From Hymenopellis radicata (lineage: Eukaryota > Basidiomycota > Agaricomycetes > Agaricales > Physalacriaceae), in contig JADNRX010000012.1 in the NCBI GenBank assembly GCA_015501595.1, forward strand, positions 310,001 to 374,000: DNA of 64,000 nucleotides, written 5' to 3'. The notes beneath the pieces are model-generated. The model did not search any database, was not told the origin of the DNA, and worked only from the letters and a program-made list of their open reading frames with translations. Position 1 is the stretch's first letter, and each line of letters opens with the position of its first letter. The translations under genes and the position numbers were made by a program. Below are positions 21,652-32,833 of this stretch, in pieces.

Positions 21652-22081
21652 ATGCATTCGTTTTATATCAGGGACAATGGATGCTACATACGCGCTGTTT
21701 GCTTATAATGCCTGTTGTACGCTACCGATGTATTCCTATGGATAATGATAATTTTGATGCGAAAAGCCAACGGTGAAGATGATGTACTATTTGATACCAG
21801 AAAACTCGACTTCATCAGTCGCATGCGTGGCGCTCGCTTCCATGTTGGTGGAGACCGCTTGCGACTTTTTATTCACGAAGGACTTCAAAAAGTGGTGGCT
21901 GCACGTCTAGACTCACGATTCTGAACGTGAAATGAAATGCTGTTGTATGTATACGTAGTGCTAGTTTATCAAGTACATGATGCGTGCTGTTTATAATGAT
22001 ACTTCCTGTCGTACATGTTACAAATGTGATTCCAATAATGATGCTAATCCCGATGCTCCACGCCCAATACCCAATACCATG
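21652..22081. other. Intergenic, convergent PCH2 / KEN-box gene
   Basis: Holds the 3' flanks of two convergent genes. An in-frame run of about 55 codons beginning near 21757 (MRKANGEDDVLFDTRKLDFI...) looks mildly protein-like but lacks splice context or a recognised homologue. I could not assign it. Confidence 0.4.
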
Positions 22082-23206
22082 TTAATCCTTGATGACACGC
22101 GCCAGCACGCGACGACACTCGGCCAAATGTCGCAATCTGTCCACCATCCGAGAAAGCTCCTCCGCCTCGTCGTCCTCGTTCTCTGCCCGCTCCAACAGCA
22201 GCCCAGCAAACTCGACTTCCAAGAATCCTGCCTTCTTGCCGGGCGGAGAGATGGGAGAGGGGATATGAACTCGAGGCTTGACGTGGACTTTGGGAAGAGG
22301 CGGGGCATCTCTCCGCTCAGAGATGCTCTTCCTACTACTCGGACCGCCAAGCTCGTCGATGACGCGTCGGAACTGCTCGATGGTGGCTGCGGGCATGGAA
22401 TGATGCTGAGTGGGCAGGAAGACGCTGTGTCTCTCGGTCTCGAGAGGAGGCGAGGGGAAAGGGGAAACGAACTCTTCGGGATCGGCGGCCCCTGGCTTCA
22501 GACCGCCGCCATTCTTCAACGGCGAGGTGTCTTCAAAATCCATAGAACGTTGGAGAGGCGCGTACGAGAGGGACGGGAGCTTGGCGCACTCTGGGATCCG
22601 CCCAGTCAGCGGCGGTGTCATGGGACCACCAGCGCGACCAAAGAAATCCGAGTCCGCAGACTTTGCCGGGTTTTCCTTGTCCGCGGGAAAGACGCGCGCT
22701 ACTGGCGACTCGGGAACTAGCGCGGCGTCGTCGTCAAAGAAGTAATCCGACGCTAGGTCGTCAGATAAACTGCCATCGGAGCTGTCCGCGCGAACAGAAG
22801 GAGAGCGCAAGAGACCGCGAAGGATGGTGGGACTGAGTTTGGAAAAGTGCTTGAGACGTAGAGGTGTGGAAAGGAACGGATGGCGGCGGTCCGTGTTTTT
22901 GGCACGGAGAGGTGTGCTGGTAGTCGGTATGTCCAAGATCAACTCTGGAAACGGCGGGGCTGGAAGGGAAGGCTCGGAGTCGACTCTCTGGATGTCGCGG
23001 ACCGAGATGTCGAACGCCTTTAGCAAATTCTGGACATTTTGTTCGTCTGATGATATGCTATCGTCAAGAGTCTGTATGAGCGCTTGACGTCCAACAGACT
23101 CCGGCTCAGTGCTGGAAGAGAAGAGATGATGCGATCCAAGATGGCGCTCTGAAAACGACGTGTAGGAGCTGCTGGAAAGACACGACGGGCTCATGAAATC
23201 CGTCAT
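22082..23206 (-). CDS. Unknown disordered protein with KEN box and C-terminal coiled coil
   Basis: Single exon, 374 residues from ATG 23206-23204 (MTDFMSPSC). No family recognised. Mostly Ser/Pro-rich and likely disordered. Visible elements: a central basic patch STPLRLKHFSKLSPTILRGL, a KEN box near residue 180 (FPADKENPAKSA), R-x-x-L sequences that could be D-boxes, many SP/TP sites (SPVAR, MTPPLTGR, TSPLKNG, PSPISPPGK), and a C-terminal helix LLERAENEDDEAEELSRMVD followed by RLRHLAECRRVLARVIKD. This combination suggests a CDK-phosphorylated, APC/C-degraded cell-cycle protein, but that is inference. It could be a lineage-specific gene. Confidence 0.7.
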   Translation of the reverse strand: MTDFMSPSCLSSSSYTSFSERHLGSHHLFSSSTEPESVGRQALIQTLDDSISSDEQNVQNLLKAFDISVRDIQRVDSEPSLPAPPFPELILDIPTTSTPLRAKNTDRRHPFLSTPLRLKHFSKLSPTILRGLLRSPSVRADSSDGSLSDDLASDYFFDDDAALVPESPVARVFPADKENPAKSADSDFFGRAGGPMTPPLTGRIPECAKLPSLSYAPLQRSMDFEDTSPLKNGGGLKPGAADPEEFVSPFPSPPLETERHSVFLPTQHHSMPAATIEQFRRVIDELGGPSSRKSISERRDAPPLPKVHVKPRVHIPSPISPPGKKAGFLEVEFAGLLLERAENEDDEAEELSRMVDRLRHLAECRRVLARVIKD

Positions 23207-23486
23207 GGTAACAGTAGAAAGAGTGATGGCGGCTGCAGCAAGGAACGTCGTGGTAGGAGGTCGGGTGTGGCGCAATCACGCAAGTTTAAGACAACAATTT
23301 GCTTCCGTGGCACAGGATCCAGGCGATCGAAATTATTCATTATTCAAAAAAAGTTCCATGCATAAACCATAGCTAAAGTATTTAGGACAACAGTAGGATA
23401 ATGAAGAACATGATAATCATACAGTGAATGTCGTGAGCCTGAGTATCATACATAAACAAAGTCATCGCAAGATGGGGTATCTACCG

Positions 23487-26400
23487 TCAAGGCGTCATGC
23501 TGGTGCGGGTATCGAGCCTTCTCATTTCCTTCTCCAGACGATTAACACCCGATACTTTCTTTGGTGCTCCCCGCGCGCCATGCTTGTCAAAAAGATATGT
23601 CAGAAGATTCTTCTTTTCGTCAGCCAGTCCGTCCAGCAGCTCGAACAGATGCGTCTCATCACGAAGCACAACCTGGGCCGCGATTATGACGGCTGCTGCC
23701 GATTCTCTTACAACGAGAGACGTCTTGTCATTCAGAGCCTGAGATCATGATAAGAAATGGACTCGAATGTCAGAACAATCACTCACGTCGATCAATGTCG
23801 ACCTTATCCTAGGTATCTCCTCTTCCGCAATCTCAGCAGGTAAGCGAAGTATGAACTTGCCCAATGCGATAAAACCGAACGCATAGGTGGAGTGTTGCAT
23901 GTCTTCGCTGGCAAAGGCAGGACATGGCTCCGCCTTGAACGTGCGCAGACTCGCATGTAGCGTGGTCAAACCGTAAACAGGTTCTATGCGCGTCGTCAAT
24001 GCGTCGCGAATCGTGTTCGTAGCCTCCAAAACCTGCGGAGCATCTATGTTAGCACAGCCAGGGATGTCCACTCGGAGACTAGCTTGCCTTGGATTTGTTG
24101 CAATACCGTATCTTCAACAAGACGGAGAAAACCTCGGTCTCCTTGCCTTCGAGATACGGCGCTTGACATTCCAGTATCTCCCAAAGAACAATCAAGCCAT
24201 ACTCGATTTCTTCTTCGGTCTATCAAAATCGTTTTAAAGTGTTTGGCAGGAATATGTGAGATGTCCTTACCTTTAGAGGGTCCAAGAACTGAACGAGACA
24301 CTTGAACAACCGGTCAAAGTTTCTATCGGTCTCCCAGACATCAGAATGCAGATTGGGCACAGCGGTCAACCCATTACTGAATGGTGATGGGCTGCCCGGG
24401 TATCCAAAGTCTGTGCTCGTAGGGGACGAGGCATCTGTCACAGGATTCGCCATGCAGAAAAGCGCCACCTTCTGAAGCAAATCAACGTTGACATCCTCAG
24501 CATCCATACGCGCTATGTACGCCTGCAGTTCAGGTAACCCAGCTGGAGCATCAAGGCGGCTAGCTTGGGTCCGTACTAAATGGAAATGTAAGCCGGCAGA
24601 GTATTACGGCCAGAGTAAAACATACACGTTTGTAGCTTCAACCACCATCCTATCTCTTGTCGGTGATCTTGTTGAAGCACGTCCATGAGTGATGGCGAGT
24701 TGTTCTTGTACGCAGGACTGTCTCTAAAAAGAGAAGCCTGACGCAGCACTGCGGTGTTCTTGTTCAAAGGCGTAACCGGGTTCGCTGATTGCGCCTGAAG
24801 AGTTAAGGGGGAAGGCTTCACTTTGACTTTGGGTGTCGCATGACCGTTGGAACTGCCATTGAGAAGGGAAGAAGGAATGTTGGAATGAGCCCCTGCGTCA
24901 TCTTCAGGCTCTACTAGCTCCAATAGACGCTCCGCGGCGCTCTCAGCCTGCTCTGCACGCGCTCGCATCGCGTCTTCGACCACAGGCTGGCCTGAGACTA
25001 GGTCCACCACTGATTCAGAAGAAAGCGCATTTGACACATCGAATGGAGGTTTGGATTCGAAGGATTTGGGAGAAAGGGACAGCTCCTGAGAGTTCGAAGT
25101 TGGTGCGGCGGGTTTCCGTTTGGGATACGGGGACGAGAACGAAAGAAGATTTACCGAGTGATCCGAATCGCTGTCTTGTTCGGGGATGGCTATCTTCTGA
25201 TCAAGAAGGAGGGAGTCGTCATTTTCATCCAAAAGCATAGTGGACATTCTGACTGGCGGCGCAGTAGGCGTACGAGTAGCAAAGGACCCGGTGGAAGCGG
25301 GTGGCGATGTGGGGAGCGCAGTTCTTACGGCTCTTTGGAGTGTGGAATGTCCATCGGGAGAAGACGCTAGCGGCGATGATGAAGACATTCGTCTCCGAGA
25401 TGTAGAGTTCTCGGGAGACTGCGGTGATACCGGGCGCACAGCGACCAAAGAACGAGAGGAGGTTATTCCCGCGCTGGTGGAACGAGTCATGGTATTAGAT
25501 ATAATTCGAGATCGGGAGGAGGGTGCCGGTGGTGATGTGGTGGCGCGAAGAGGAGATACCGGACGTTGCGTGCGAATGGTAGAACCATTTGAAGATGGCG
25601 AACCGGGTCTTTTAGCAGGTGTGTAGGCGCTAGAAGCTGAGGTAGCTTGATGTCGCAAGGAGGGGGGTGACGTTGCTATCGCCTTAGCCTTTGCGCGACT
25701 CGCGGCGATGGCAGCAGCGACACTGCTCTTCTTCAGCGGCTTTGGCGTTGTAGGTGGCAAGGCAGCCGCAGCGTTAGGATTAGGACAAGCCTTTTCGAGC
25801 TGCTTGCGAGCCGTGGAATCGAGAGACTCCAAGATAGCGAGACCACGATCCGGCCAGAGGTCATGAAAGACCCAGAATGTTTGACGTCCCGTTGTCTTGA
25901 CCGATGGATTCACATCGCTCAATGTCTTTCTTACCATCTTTTCCAACATCTCCAGACCCCCAGCGTTCTCAATCATCGCCTTATTCCGCAGCTGGCAATG
26001 CACCTCCATATACTGTTTGACATGACCGGACCCGTATATCCTGGCCTGAACAGTTTTTTCTTGGAGCGTGTGCCACAGAAGGGGAAGGAATACGCGCGAA
26101 TTTCCAGATGTGTTGGTAATGAGAGCAGTCACCACTGCTTGAGATTCCTGAGCAGTAATTTTCTTCGTAAAGCCGGCCATTTTGAGGAGGTTCGTAAGTA
26201 GGAGTTCGCAGAATGGATCCATAGCAGTTCCCAACGCGACCACAAGTTCAATATAGAGGGAGCACGTATTCGTAGCCACCGTTGTACGAAGACTTATGAG
26301 CTAGAAAAGAGAGTAGGTACGGGGTATCATAGAATGAGAGTAAACCTACTGTCTTAATTGACCACTGCAAGAAGCCATCCTTGAGACAGGCTAAGAAAGC

Positions 26401-27895
26401 GTCGTAATATCGTGTGTGGACATCGCCTTTGAGCATCCCGCGTACGCGCGTTATTGATTGGTCACGGGTAGCCCAATTATGTTCGGTCTCCTTGCCCTAA
26501 AATCGATAAGCAAAAAAAAAATTGAGACAGTACTGGTAGAGCAAAACTCATAGACTTGCCTCGAAGTAAGAAGCCATTCCTGTAAACTCGCTTTCCAAGT
26601 CTCGAGTTGAGGCAATCTGGAAGAGAATCAGCGAGTACTAGAAGGGCATAGCAACCATTTCTTACGTATACGGAGCGAACTTCGACCCCTCCTGGGCTTT
26701 CTGCGGTCGGGGAAGTTACTACCGAGGGAGAAGCGCTGCCCGCACGACTAGCCGGTCGGGCAATGCTGGACGCTGATGCAGTCCTAGGCATACTATTAGT
26801 CCCAGAAGGCTTCCGGCTTTGAAGCATCATGCTTGGGGGGGTATATTCCTTTGCTTTGGGCACGGCATCTCCGTTCTCAGAACCTTCCTGACTCTGAGGG
26901 TTGCTTGCAGTACCCAACAGTTTCGCAAGCACGCCGTCTACAATGGTCTTTCGAACACCCTTCTTTGTCATTTCCTTCTTGAGATCGGCGCGTGCTGCGT
27001 CTGTGACGGCAGGTCCAGAGAAAAGCTCAACGACTCCTTGTCGGGAAGCGTCGCGGACGTGAGCATCGGTGTCCTCAAGGCTGTCGACCAACTGTGGAAG
27101 AAAGGGTCGAATAGGAAATGTGTGATGTGTCTTGCGCAAGTGAACTAGAGTCAGAATAGTCTACAATGGTGTTGTCATGGACGCGTTATTGGTCGGATAC
27201 GAGGCGACACACACCTGCTCGCGAACTTTCCAGACTTTGCTTCCCAGTCCGCTTTCGCGCAAAAAACGCTCAAAGATTGCCAGAGGGGTCTCCGGCCCTT
27301 TGCCGCCTCGGGAGCCCGTTGACATCGCGCTCGTTGCACCCGAACGGTAGGCGAACCCGCCTAATATTACTAGTGTCTCGCGTGCCTTTGCCTGTATCTT
27401 CTCCTTGTCACCAAGACGCTCAATCAGGCCACCAGCTGGCAATAATGCTGTCAGAACCTGGCGCAATGTCACGGCATCCACAAACGACGAAGAAGAGGAG
27501 GTTGACGACGACAACGACGGCGACGAGACCAGGCGGCCAGGAGGATTGATGTTATGTCGGGATATCAACAGCGGGATGAGCGGCGGTAATGCTGACAAGG
27601 TCGCGGCTGTCAAATGCTGGTTCGAGGTTCGGAGGCAGGCTTTCAAAATTGTGATTAAACCGTCTGGGTCGCGGATCTGGCAACGTTGGCGAAGAATAAG
27701 CAAGAAATGGCAGACATTGCTCACCTCAGCACCCGCCTCGAACTCGGTCTGCATCTTGGTCAATGCGTCTATTTTGACATCGATGTCTGTTGCCGTATTT
27801 CTTAGCGAATGCGCCACAGCGACGAGCACCTGTTACACACCATTACTCCCGCAGCGGCTGATAAGCTTGCCGATGGGCGAATCGTCGGCGTCCAT
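23487..27895 (-). CDS. STU1: CLASP-family microtubule-stabilising protein (Stu1/Cls1)
   Basis: TOG-array protein that promotes microtubule rescue at spindle and kinetochores. Start MDADDSPIGKLISRCGSNGV. N-terminal HEAT/TOG repeats: IDVKIDALTKMQTEF, FERFLRESGLGSKVWKVREQ, FPIRPFLPQLVDSLEDTDAH with VRDASRQGVVELFSG. The CLASP_N block follows: IASTRDLESEFTGMASYFEG, KETEHNWATRDQSITRVRGM, CLKDGFLQWSIKTLISLRTT. A long Ser/Pro/Arg-rich basic linker (about 24750-25800; RPGSPSSNG, RRRMSSSSPLASSPDG) is the usual microtubule-binding region. A second helical-repeat domain ends the protein. I saw no SxIP EB1-binding motif. Confidence 0.9.
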
Positions 27896-28243
27896 CGCGT
27901 AAAGCGGGGCAGACAAAAAAGACTGGTTGTAGCACACAGAGACGGTCGCGTGTATAATGAAGTCCAAAGGCGTGGTAAACAAAGGTAAACGAAACACTCG
28001 GACAATTTTTTTGGAGTTGAGCTTAATTTCTACCCAGCGGAGTAGCCGCGGAGATGCATTAAATACACTACAGTAATGCATTCAGCGTCCAGTACATCGC
28101 GAGGGAGAGCGAAGAGTAATCTACTGGTCCTTCGGGAACATCGCCGCGCGACGCGTCCAAGAACAAGCCTGTTCAGGCAAATTATCTGGAAGAAGCATAA
28201 ATATATACACTCATGTCGTTGCGAATATATCTCACAACCAAAT
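27896..28243. other. Intergenic, CLASP 5' flank and rhomboid 3' flank
   Basis: No coding potential recognised. TA-rich with no repeat or RNA gene seen. Confidence 0.5.
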
Positions 28244-29327
28244 TCATAGTATACGATATCTCTTTAGAAGGAAGTATCCCACTCCGGACAGCATTCCGAC
28301 AACATGTGCAGCATGCCCAGTAGTGTCACTCTGCTGGTTCTTCAATTGCCAGTACATATCCCAGGCGAACAGGCCAGGGGCCGCGAGATAGGCTGGTACA
28401 GGAATAAACCAAATGACGAAAGTCATCCTTGGAGCCATACAGGCTAGTAGCGTGACGACTGAGTACACAGCACCTAAGCATGTTTCGATTAGAGTGTATT
28501 TTAATTGAGGGGAAATCACACACCACTTGCGCCCAGGGAAAAACCGTGTTTGCCCAAAACGACCTGTGCAAAGTTCGATATAGCTGCAGCTGAGGGTGTA
28601 CATGAGCGGTGTGTACAAGATGACGCGAGCGATACGCTATACTTACAAGCAAGATAAAAACCAAGGAAGCTTCTTGATCCCAAGACTTCAAGTACAGGCC
28701 GGGCAAAGAAGTAGAAGGTTAATCCGTTAAAGAGTATATGGCCGAAGTCAATGTGTGAAAAAGCCGCTGTAATAAGTGTCCATCTGAAGTGAAAAAAGTC
28801 AGGCAGTCCAGGGCATGCCGACGCAGCTAGTACTCACGGTCTCCGAAAGGTGTTCTGCCATGAAGCGGCAAAGTTTTTGAACATGAAGAGTTTCTGTTGG
28901 GGCTACGATCCACAGTCAGTAACGATGCAAATCGCGAGAGAAGGGCAAGCACATCGTGCGCGATCCTCCACATTCCGAAAACAAGTCCGTTCAAACCTAT
29001 GATGCCAAAGAACACGAAATTTGGTGGTATACGATCAAGCCAAGAGGCGCGTCGGAAGGAAGGCTGCCCGTTGTAGTGCCTAATGCTGGTATAGCTGGCA
29101 CGCTCTCGCGAGCGCCTCAGCATTTGTTGCAGTACAGAAGTTCTGGGTCCAGCCCGACCATTTGGTATGAAGAATTGGCTAGTTCTTGGACCTGCAGCGC
29201 GTCCAGTACTAGCCATCGTCCGTATCTGCGACCACACAGTGCCATGGCGCGTCGTTCCCTTAAGAGTCCCAAGTTTCGCACTGCCGAACAGTCGTGGCAG
29301 GAGAGAGGAGGCCATGCTGACGTACAT
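28244..29327 (-). CDS. PCP1: Mitochondrial rhomboid serine protease (Pcp1/PARL)
   Basis: Inner-membrane intramembrane protease that processes the Mgm1/OPA1 class of substrates. Start MYVSMASSLLPRLFGSAKLG is a mitochondrial presequence; ATG 29315 is an alternative. First membrane segment FVFFGIIGLNGLVFGMW, then TLITAAFSHIDFGHILFNGL and TFYFFARPVLEVLGSRSFLV. The catalytic Ser motif LGASGAVYSVV is split by an intron inside the GASG codons. The catalytic His lies in TTGHAAHVVGMLSG. Ser and His are intact. The start codon is 32 bp from that of the divergent TRS20. Confidence 0.92.
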
Positions 29328-29359
29328 CTCTGCCGAGCCTTGGTTGCTTCCGGTCCGCC
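29328..29359. promoter_or_regulatory. 32-bp interval between divergent start codons (PCP1 / TRS20)
   Basis: Only 32 bp separate ATG 29327 (minus) and ATG 29360 (plus), or 44 bp with the alternative rhomboid start. Transcription start sites must lie inside the opposite gene or the 5' UTRs overlap. Confidence 0.6.
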
Positions 29360-30042
29360 ATGTCCCACCATCTATTCGTATTGTCACCGTCAGATACGCC
29401 GATATATAATTTAACGCACTCGTCGTCCAAGCCAGCTTCGTCCATTGCGTCGCCTCTAGCCTCCAACTTGCCAACATGGTCGACGTCTGCGTTCGCTGGG
29501 ACGCTGACTGCGCTATCGGGCGCGTCGAGTGCAACAAATCACACGTCGGGCGGAGCGGTGCGTATGGGAGGCGGTCAGGACCGTCATGTCATCCAAATGA
29601 TAGCCAACGCCAGCCTGGATGCTGTTGAAGATGTCATGCGCAAGGAGAACACCATGTATGCCCTCGATCACTCTTCGATGCGACCTTCTCATTCATGCCC
29701 ATCAGGTATCTTAAAGCCATCGACAAATTCAATGAATGGACTGTCTCTGCCTTCATAACTCCTGGAAGTTAGTATTGCCCTTCTTGTGGTGCTAATCGAA
29801 GTTAACAAGTGTAATAGACACGAAATTTATCCTCCTGCACGAAGGCAAGAACGACGACGGAATCAAGTCCTTCTTCATGGATGTCTGGGAGCTTTATGTG
29901 AAGGTATGGACATTCATCCTTCCTATTCACGAACACTAACATCGTGTAGACGATGCTGAATCCCTTCCACTCCGCTCACACTGTTGTAAGAAGTAGCGTA
30001 TTCGACACTAGAGTTCGCCAGAGCGCGAAGAAGTACTTGTAA
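29360..30042 (+). CDS. TRS20: TRAPP complex subunit Trs20/sedlin (TRAPPC2)
   Basis: Small longin-fold subunit of the TRAPP Rab-GEF complexes in ER-Golgi traffic. Start MSHHLFVLSPSDTPIYNLTH. The conserved part reads HVIQMIANASLDAVEDVMRK, then (after an intron) NTMYLKAIDKFNEWTVSAFI, TKFILLHEGKNDDGIKSFFM, DVWELYVKTMLNPFHSAHTV and FDTRVRQSAKKYL. The family shares LK-x-DKFNEW, DGIK-FF-DV-x-LY and F-RKV-ARK. An insertion of about 35 Ser/Ala/Thr/Gly residues (SSKPASSIASPLASNLPTWS...) separates the first strand from the rest, absent from human sedlin. Stop TAA 30040-30042. Confidence 0.9.
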
Positions 30043-30432
30043 TAACGGGTGCATCCAGAACATGCTGAAGCTTTTGATGGTGCTATGGATCGAGATATAC
30101 TCCAGCTTGAGCCCGCAATAAAAGCTAGGCGTATCGGGCCAAGAATAGAGGTGCATGCTCCATTTCATTCTCCTTTCTGTGCAGTACACTGATGGTGTTT
30201 CTTATAAGAATCTTGTTGTATTCTTCAAGTAACGTAAACCCGTACGATCAAGCCTGCGTGTTGATCGTCTGTTCGCAACCATTGAGGCTTTCTGCTTATG
30301 GCACTTCTAAACGTTTCTGCCTTACCTGTTTCCGTTCACAAGTGCCGTGAACATCGCCTCGGACTATCCACCGTAACATAAATACCCTGGTATGATGCGA
30401 CTAAAGTTACTTCGTCGTCCCCAGCTGCCTTA
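30043..30432. other. Intergenic, TRS20 3' flank and membrane-protein gene promoter
   Basis: No credible coding region, repeat or RNA gene seen. Confidence 0.5.
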
Positions 30433-31058
30433 ATGGCTTCCAACTCCGTCAGACTCAATGCACAACCTAGCAAAATCGATAAGATCTATTTGTGAGCCAC
30501 CCTGGTCGATTCAGTTGCCCCGTTATATAACTCTTCTTGTAGATTTTTCATTATTGGCTTGTGCATTTGTCTCCTAGTCGTGTTTGGACACTACTGCATC
30601 TATCGGGTGATGCCCCGGAGAAGACTGCGCGGCGAGAACGGAACTCGCCGAAGAGCAAAGCCCGAGTGTCATGACGTATGGCTCGGCGCACCTGCACAAG
30701 AATGCGCTTGGAGGGACGTAAAGGTAAGTCCTGTGCTGTGCTTTCCGACCACCATGCTAAATATAAGCAGCCTTTATCACTCGAGAAGGCTGTTACTCCA
30801 TTGGCCGACGAACCTCCGTCCCAGAGACGGCGTAGCGCTCTGTTAACGAAACTATTCCTCCTGCCAGCACGGGATATGGACCATCATGACAATACCAAAG
30901 CGCCGACTGTGTGTTCCGAGTCCACACGTAGAGGAGAAGATCAACCACCGGACGTATTTCGTATCGCTGTCCTTGTGGCCATGCCGTCGCCTTTAGCGTC
31001 TACGCGTCAGTGCGGATACATGAACGTTGGCGTTGCAAACATAATTTGCGAGGGATGA
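30433..31058 (+). CDS. Unknown single-pass membrane protein, tandem paralogue A
   Basis: Three exons: 30433-30491, from 30543, and after an intron that follows WRDVK. N-terminus MASNSVRLNAQPSKIDKIYL leads into one hydrophobic segment FFIIGLCICLLVVFGHYCIY and then a basic stop-transfer stretch RRRLRGENGTRRR. Conserved with the next gene: CHDVWLGAPAQECAWRDVK, PLSLEKAV and a C-terminal FRIAVLVAMPSP...GYMNVGVANIIC. The geometry suggests a type III (N-out) single-pass protein with a cytosolic tail of about 135 residues. No known domain. The C-terminal AVLVAMPSP block resembles short membrane proteins I recall only from basidiomycetes; function unknown. Confidence 0.72.
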
Positions 31059-31660
31059 TGGGTGGTGGGGCCCAGACGGAGGGCATGCAATGGGCTATAA
31101 GGACATGATGACAGTCACGACCTATTTATTTGACGTTCGTTTCTTTTCTGGACATGTAGTGTACGTTCTGTCTTCTTTTTCAGAGGAGACTTTAATAGTG
31201 TGTATGTGTCAAATCCTTCTGAAATCGGTTTCTAACTATTCTCCAATAGATACTTGCTTCTGCCAATTCAAGGTTTCCGGATTCAAGACTAAAATAAAGG
31301 TTGGGATCAAGCAATCTTTGACTGATCGTTCGACCTGTTGAAGACTTGTTATCTTGCTGGGTCGTGTCTTTTTATGATGTCCAGGCTTTCCGTTTATGCG
31401 GGAAGAATGGCCACTCTTACCCAGTGTTGATATGAATTCAGTCCTCGTTCTTATATCCTCTTCGATGCCATTGAATCTTTGCGGGCAGCATCAGACCTCG
31501 TTATCCTGTCTGTTAGATTTGACATCAACCGCTTGCGATGCCGGTTGATGTGAGATTCCTTTAAATCCCTCCCCAGACCTAGACGGGCACTCCTTCCAAC
31601 ACACGATATGCATCGAAGGGATATACGTGAGTAACCGGCCAATTCATCGTTTCTGTATAT
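31059..31660. other. Intergenic between tandem membrane-protein paralogues
   Basis: About 600 bp. No conserved coding sequence or obvious repeat. Short frames on both strands look random. Confidence 0.45.
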
Positions 31661-32392
31661 ATGCTCAAGACACACTCTCTCGTCATTCAGCGTATGTACC
31701 CCGGTACTACTCCTGAATCGCCATGGCTCGCGTATGGAGGCCGCGCGATTACACTCCTCGGGCAAACGAGACTGGTGGCCCGGGATATATGTACAAGCAA
31801 GCCACTACTCAGTTTCTTCCATATATACCATCTGACTGGGGGTCCTAGATATATTATCGCGGGCTTCGGTGTCTGCTTTCTAGCCATCCTCGGGTGCCGC
31901 CTCGTTATGCAACGTAGACGACAGCGTGCAGAGACAGCGAACACTTCTTTTCAAAACACGAAGGGACCAAAGCCGAACTGTCACGGTATATGGCTAGGTG
32001 CGCCGATACTAGAGGAATGGGAGTGGAGAGATATTCAAGTGAGCGCTGCCTGCTTGAATTCTGGGTTCTATCCTGATTACTACAACAAGCCTTTATCGAT
32101 CGAGAAGATTGCTCCGGCGCCAGCAGTGATTGAAGACCCTCCACCTACGAAGCCCTGTCGCCGCCCGTGGCTCAAATGGCTGCCTCTAGCGAAACCGCAG
32201 CAGAACCCGAAATGCGCCACTACCGGGTTCCATCCAGAACCTAAATTCAGAGAAGGGGAGGGAGCATTGCCCGCTTCCGTAGAATTTCGGATCGCTGTTC
32301 TTGTGGCCATGCCTTCGCCACCAGTGTGCATGGCTCTGAGTTCGCGGGGATACATGAATGTCGGTGTTGCGGGTGTTCTATGTGGTACATAA
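31661..32392 (+). CDS. Unknown single-pass membrane protein, tandem paralogue B
   Basis: Start MLKTHSLVIQRMYPGTTPES; ATG 31692 is an alternative. One membrane segment YIIAGFGVCFLAILGCRLVM then RRRQR. Shares with paralogue A the block CHGIWLGAPILEEWEWRDIQ, an intron at exactly the same place and phase (after Q, before PLSIEK), and the C-terminus FRIAVLVAMPSP...SRGYMNVGVAGVLC. The middle (KPCRRPWLKWLPLAKPQQNP) has diverged and is Pro/Lys-rich. The two genes are a local duplication in direct orientation. Function unknown. Confidence 0.75.
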   Translation: MLKTHSLVIQRMYPGTTPESPWLAYGGRAITLLGQTRLVARDICTSKPLLSFFHIYHLTGGPRYIIAGFGVCFLAILGCRLVMQRRRQRAETANTSFQNTKGPKPNCHGIWLGAPILEEWEWRDIQVSAACLNSGFYPDYYNKPLSIEKIAPAPAVIEDPPPTKPCRRPWLKWLPLAKPQQNPKCATTGFHPEPKFREGEGALPASVEFRIAVLVAMPSPPVCMALSSRGYMNVGVAGVLCGT

Positions 32393-32833
32393 TATGCTCG
32401 GGAGTGATATGTGCGAGTGCAGCTGTATTAATATTATTTTCAAGTGAGCATTTTCTCTCGACCTCTATCCATACGGTCATCACGTGGTACTTAGCATTTT
32501 GTTGATTTCCCCTGAACTGCTCACTAACACTTGTGCTTCGAATTCAAGTCGCATTTGTTCTTGACGGATATGATGACGATGAGCCAAAGAAGGGTTAATC
32601 TGCTTCAGTTTTGGTCTTTCATATTCTGCAGCACTATGGCTATGAGTACAAAACGAGCCGGTGCTTTCGACAGAGAAACAAGACGACCGTGCTTTCGATT
32701 TCTTCCATCCCAGTACGAGACTCATCATTCCAGGATTTATTCTGCAGGTGCGTCGCTGTCTTATCTCGACGAATTTTCAACAAAAAGGATTACTAGGAGA
32801 AAGGGGACAGTTCGGCGCCAGAAGAGTGAACTA
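32393..32833. other. Intergenic, convergent paralogue B / Cip1-like gene
   Basis: 3' flanks of two convergent genes; the open frames here read as random sequence. Confidence 0.45.

Noticed and set aside
21757..21924. 55-codon plus-strand frame between PCH2 and the KEN-box gene
   Set aside because: Mildly protein-like, but I could find neither a start context, upstream exon nor a family; left as intergenic.
22410..22745. Plus-strand frames opposite the KEN-box gene and CLASP linker
   Set aside because: Shadows of GC-rich, Ser/Pro-rich coding sequence on the minus strand.
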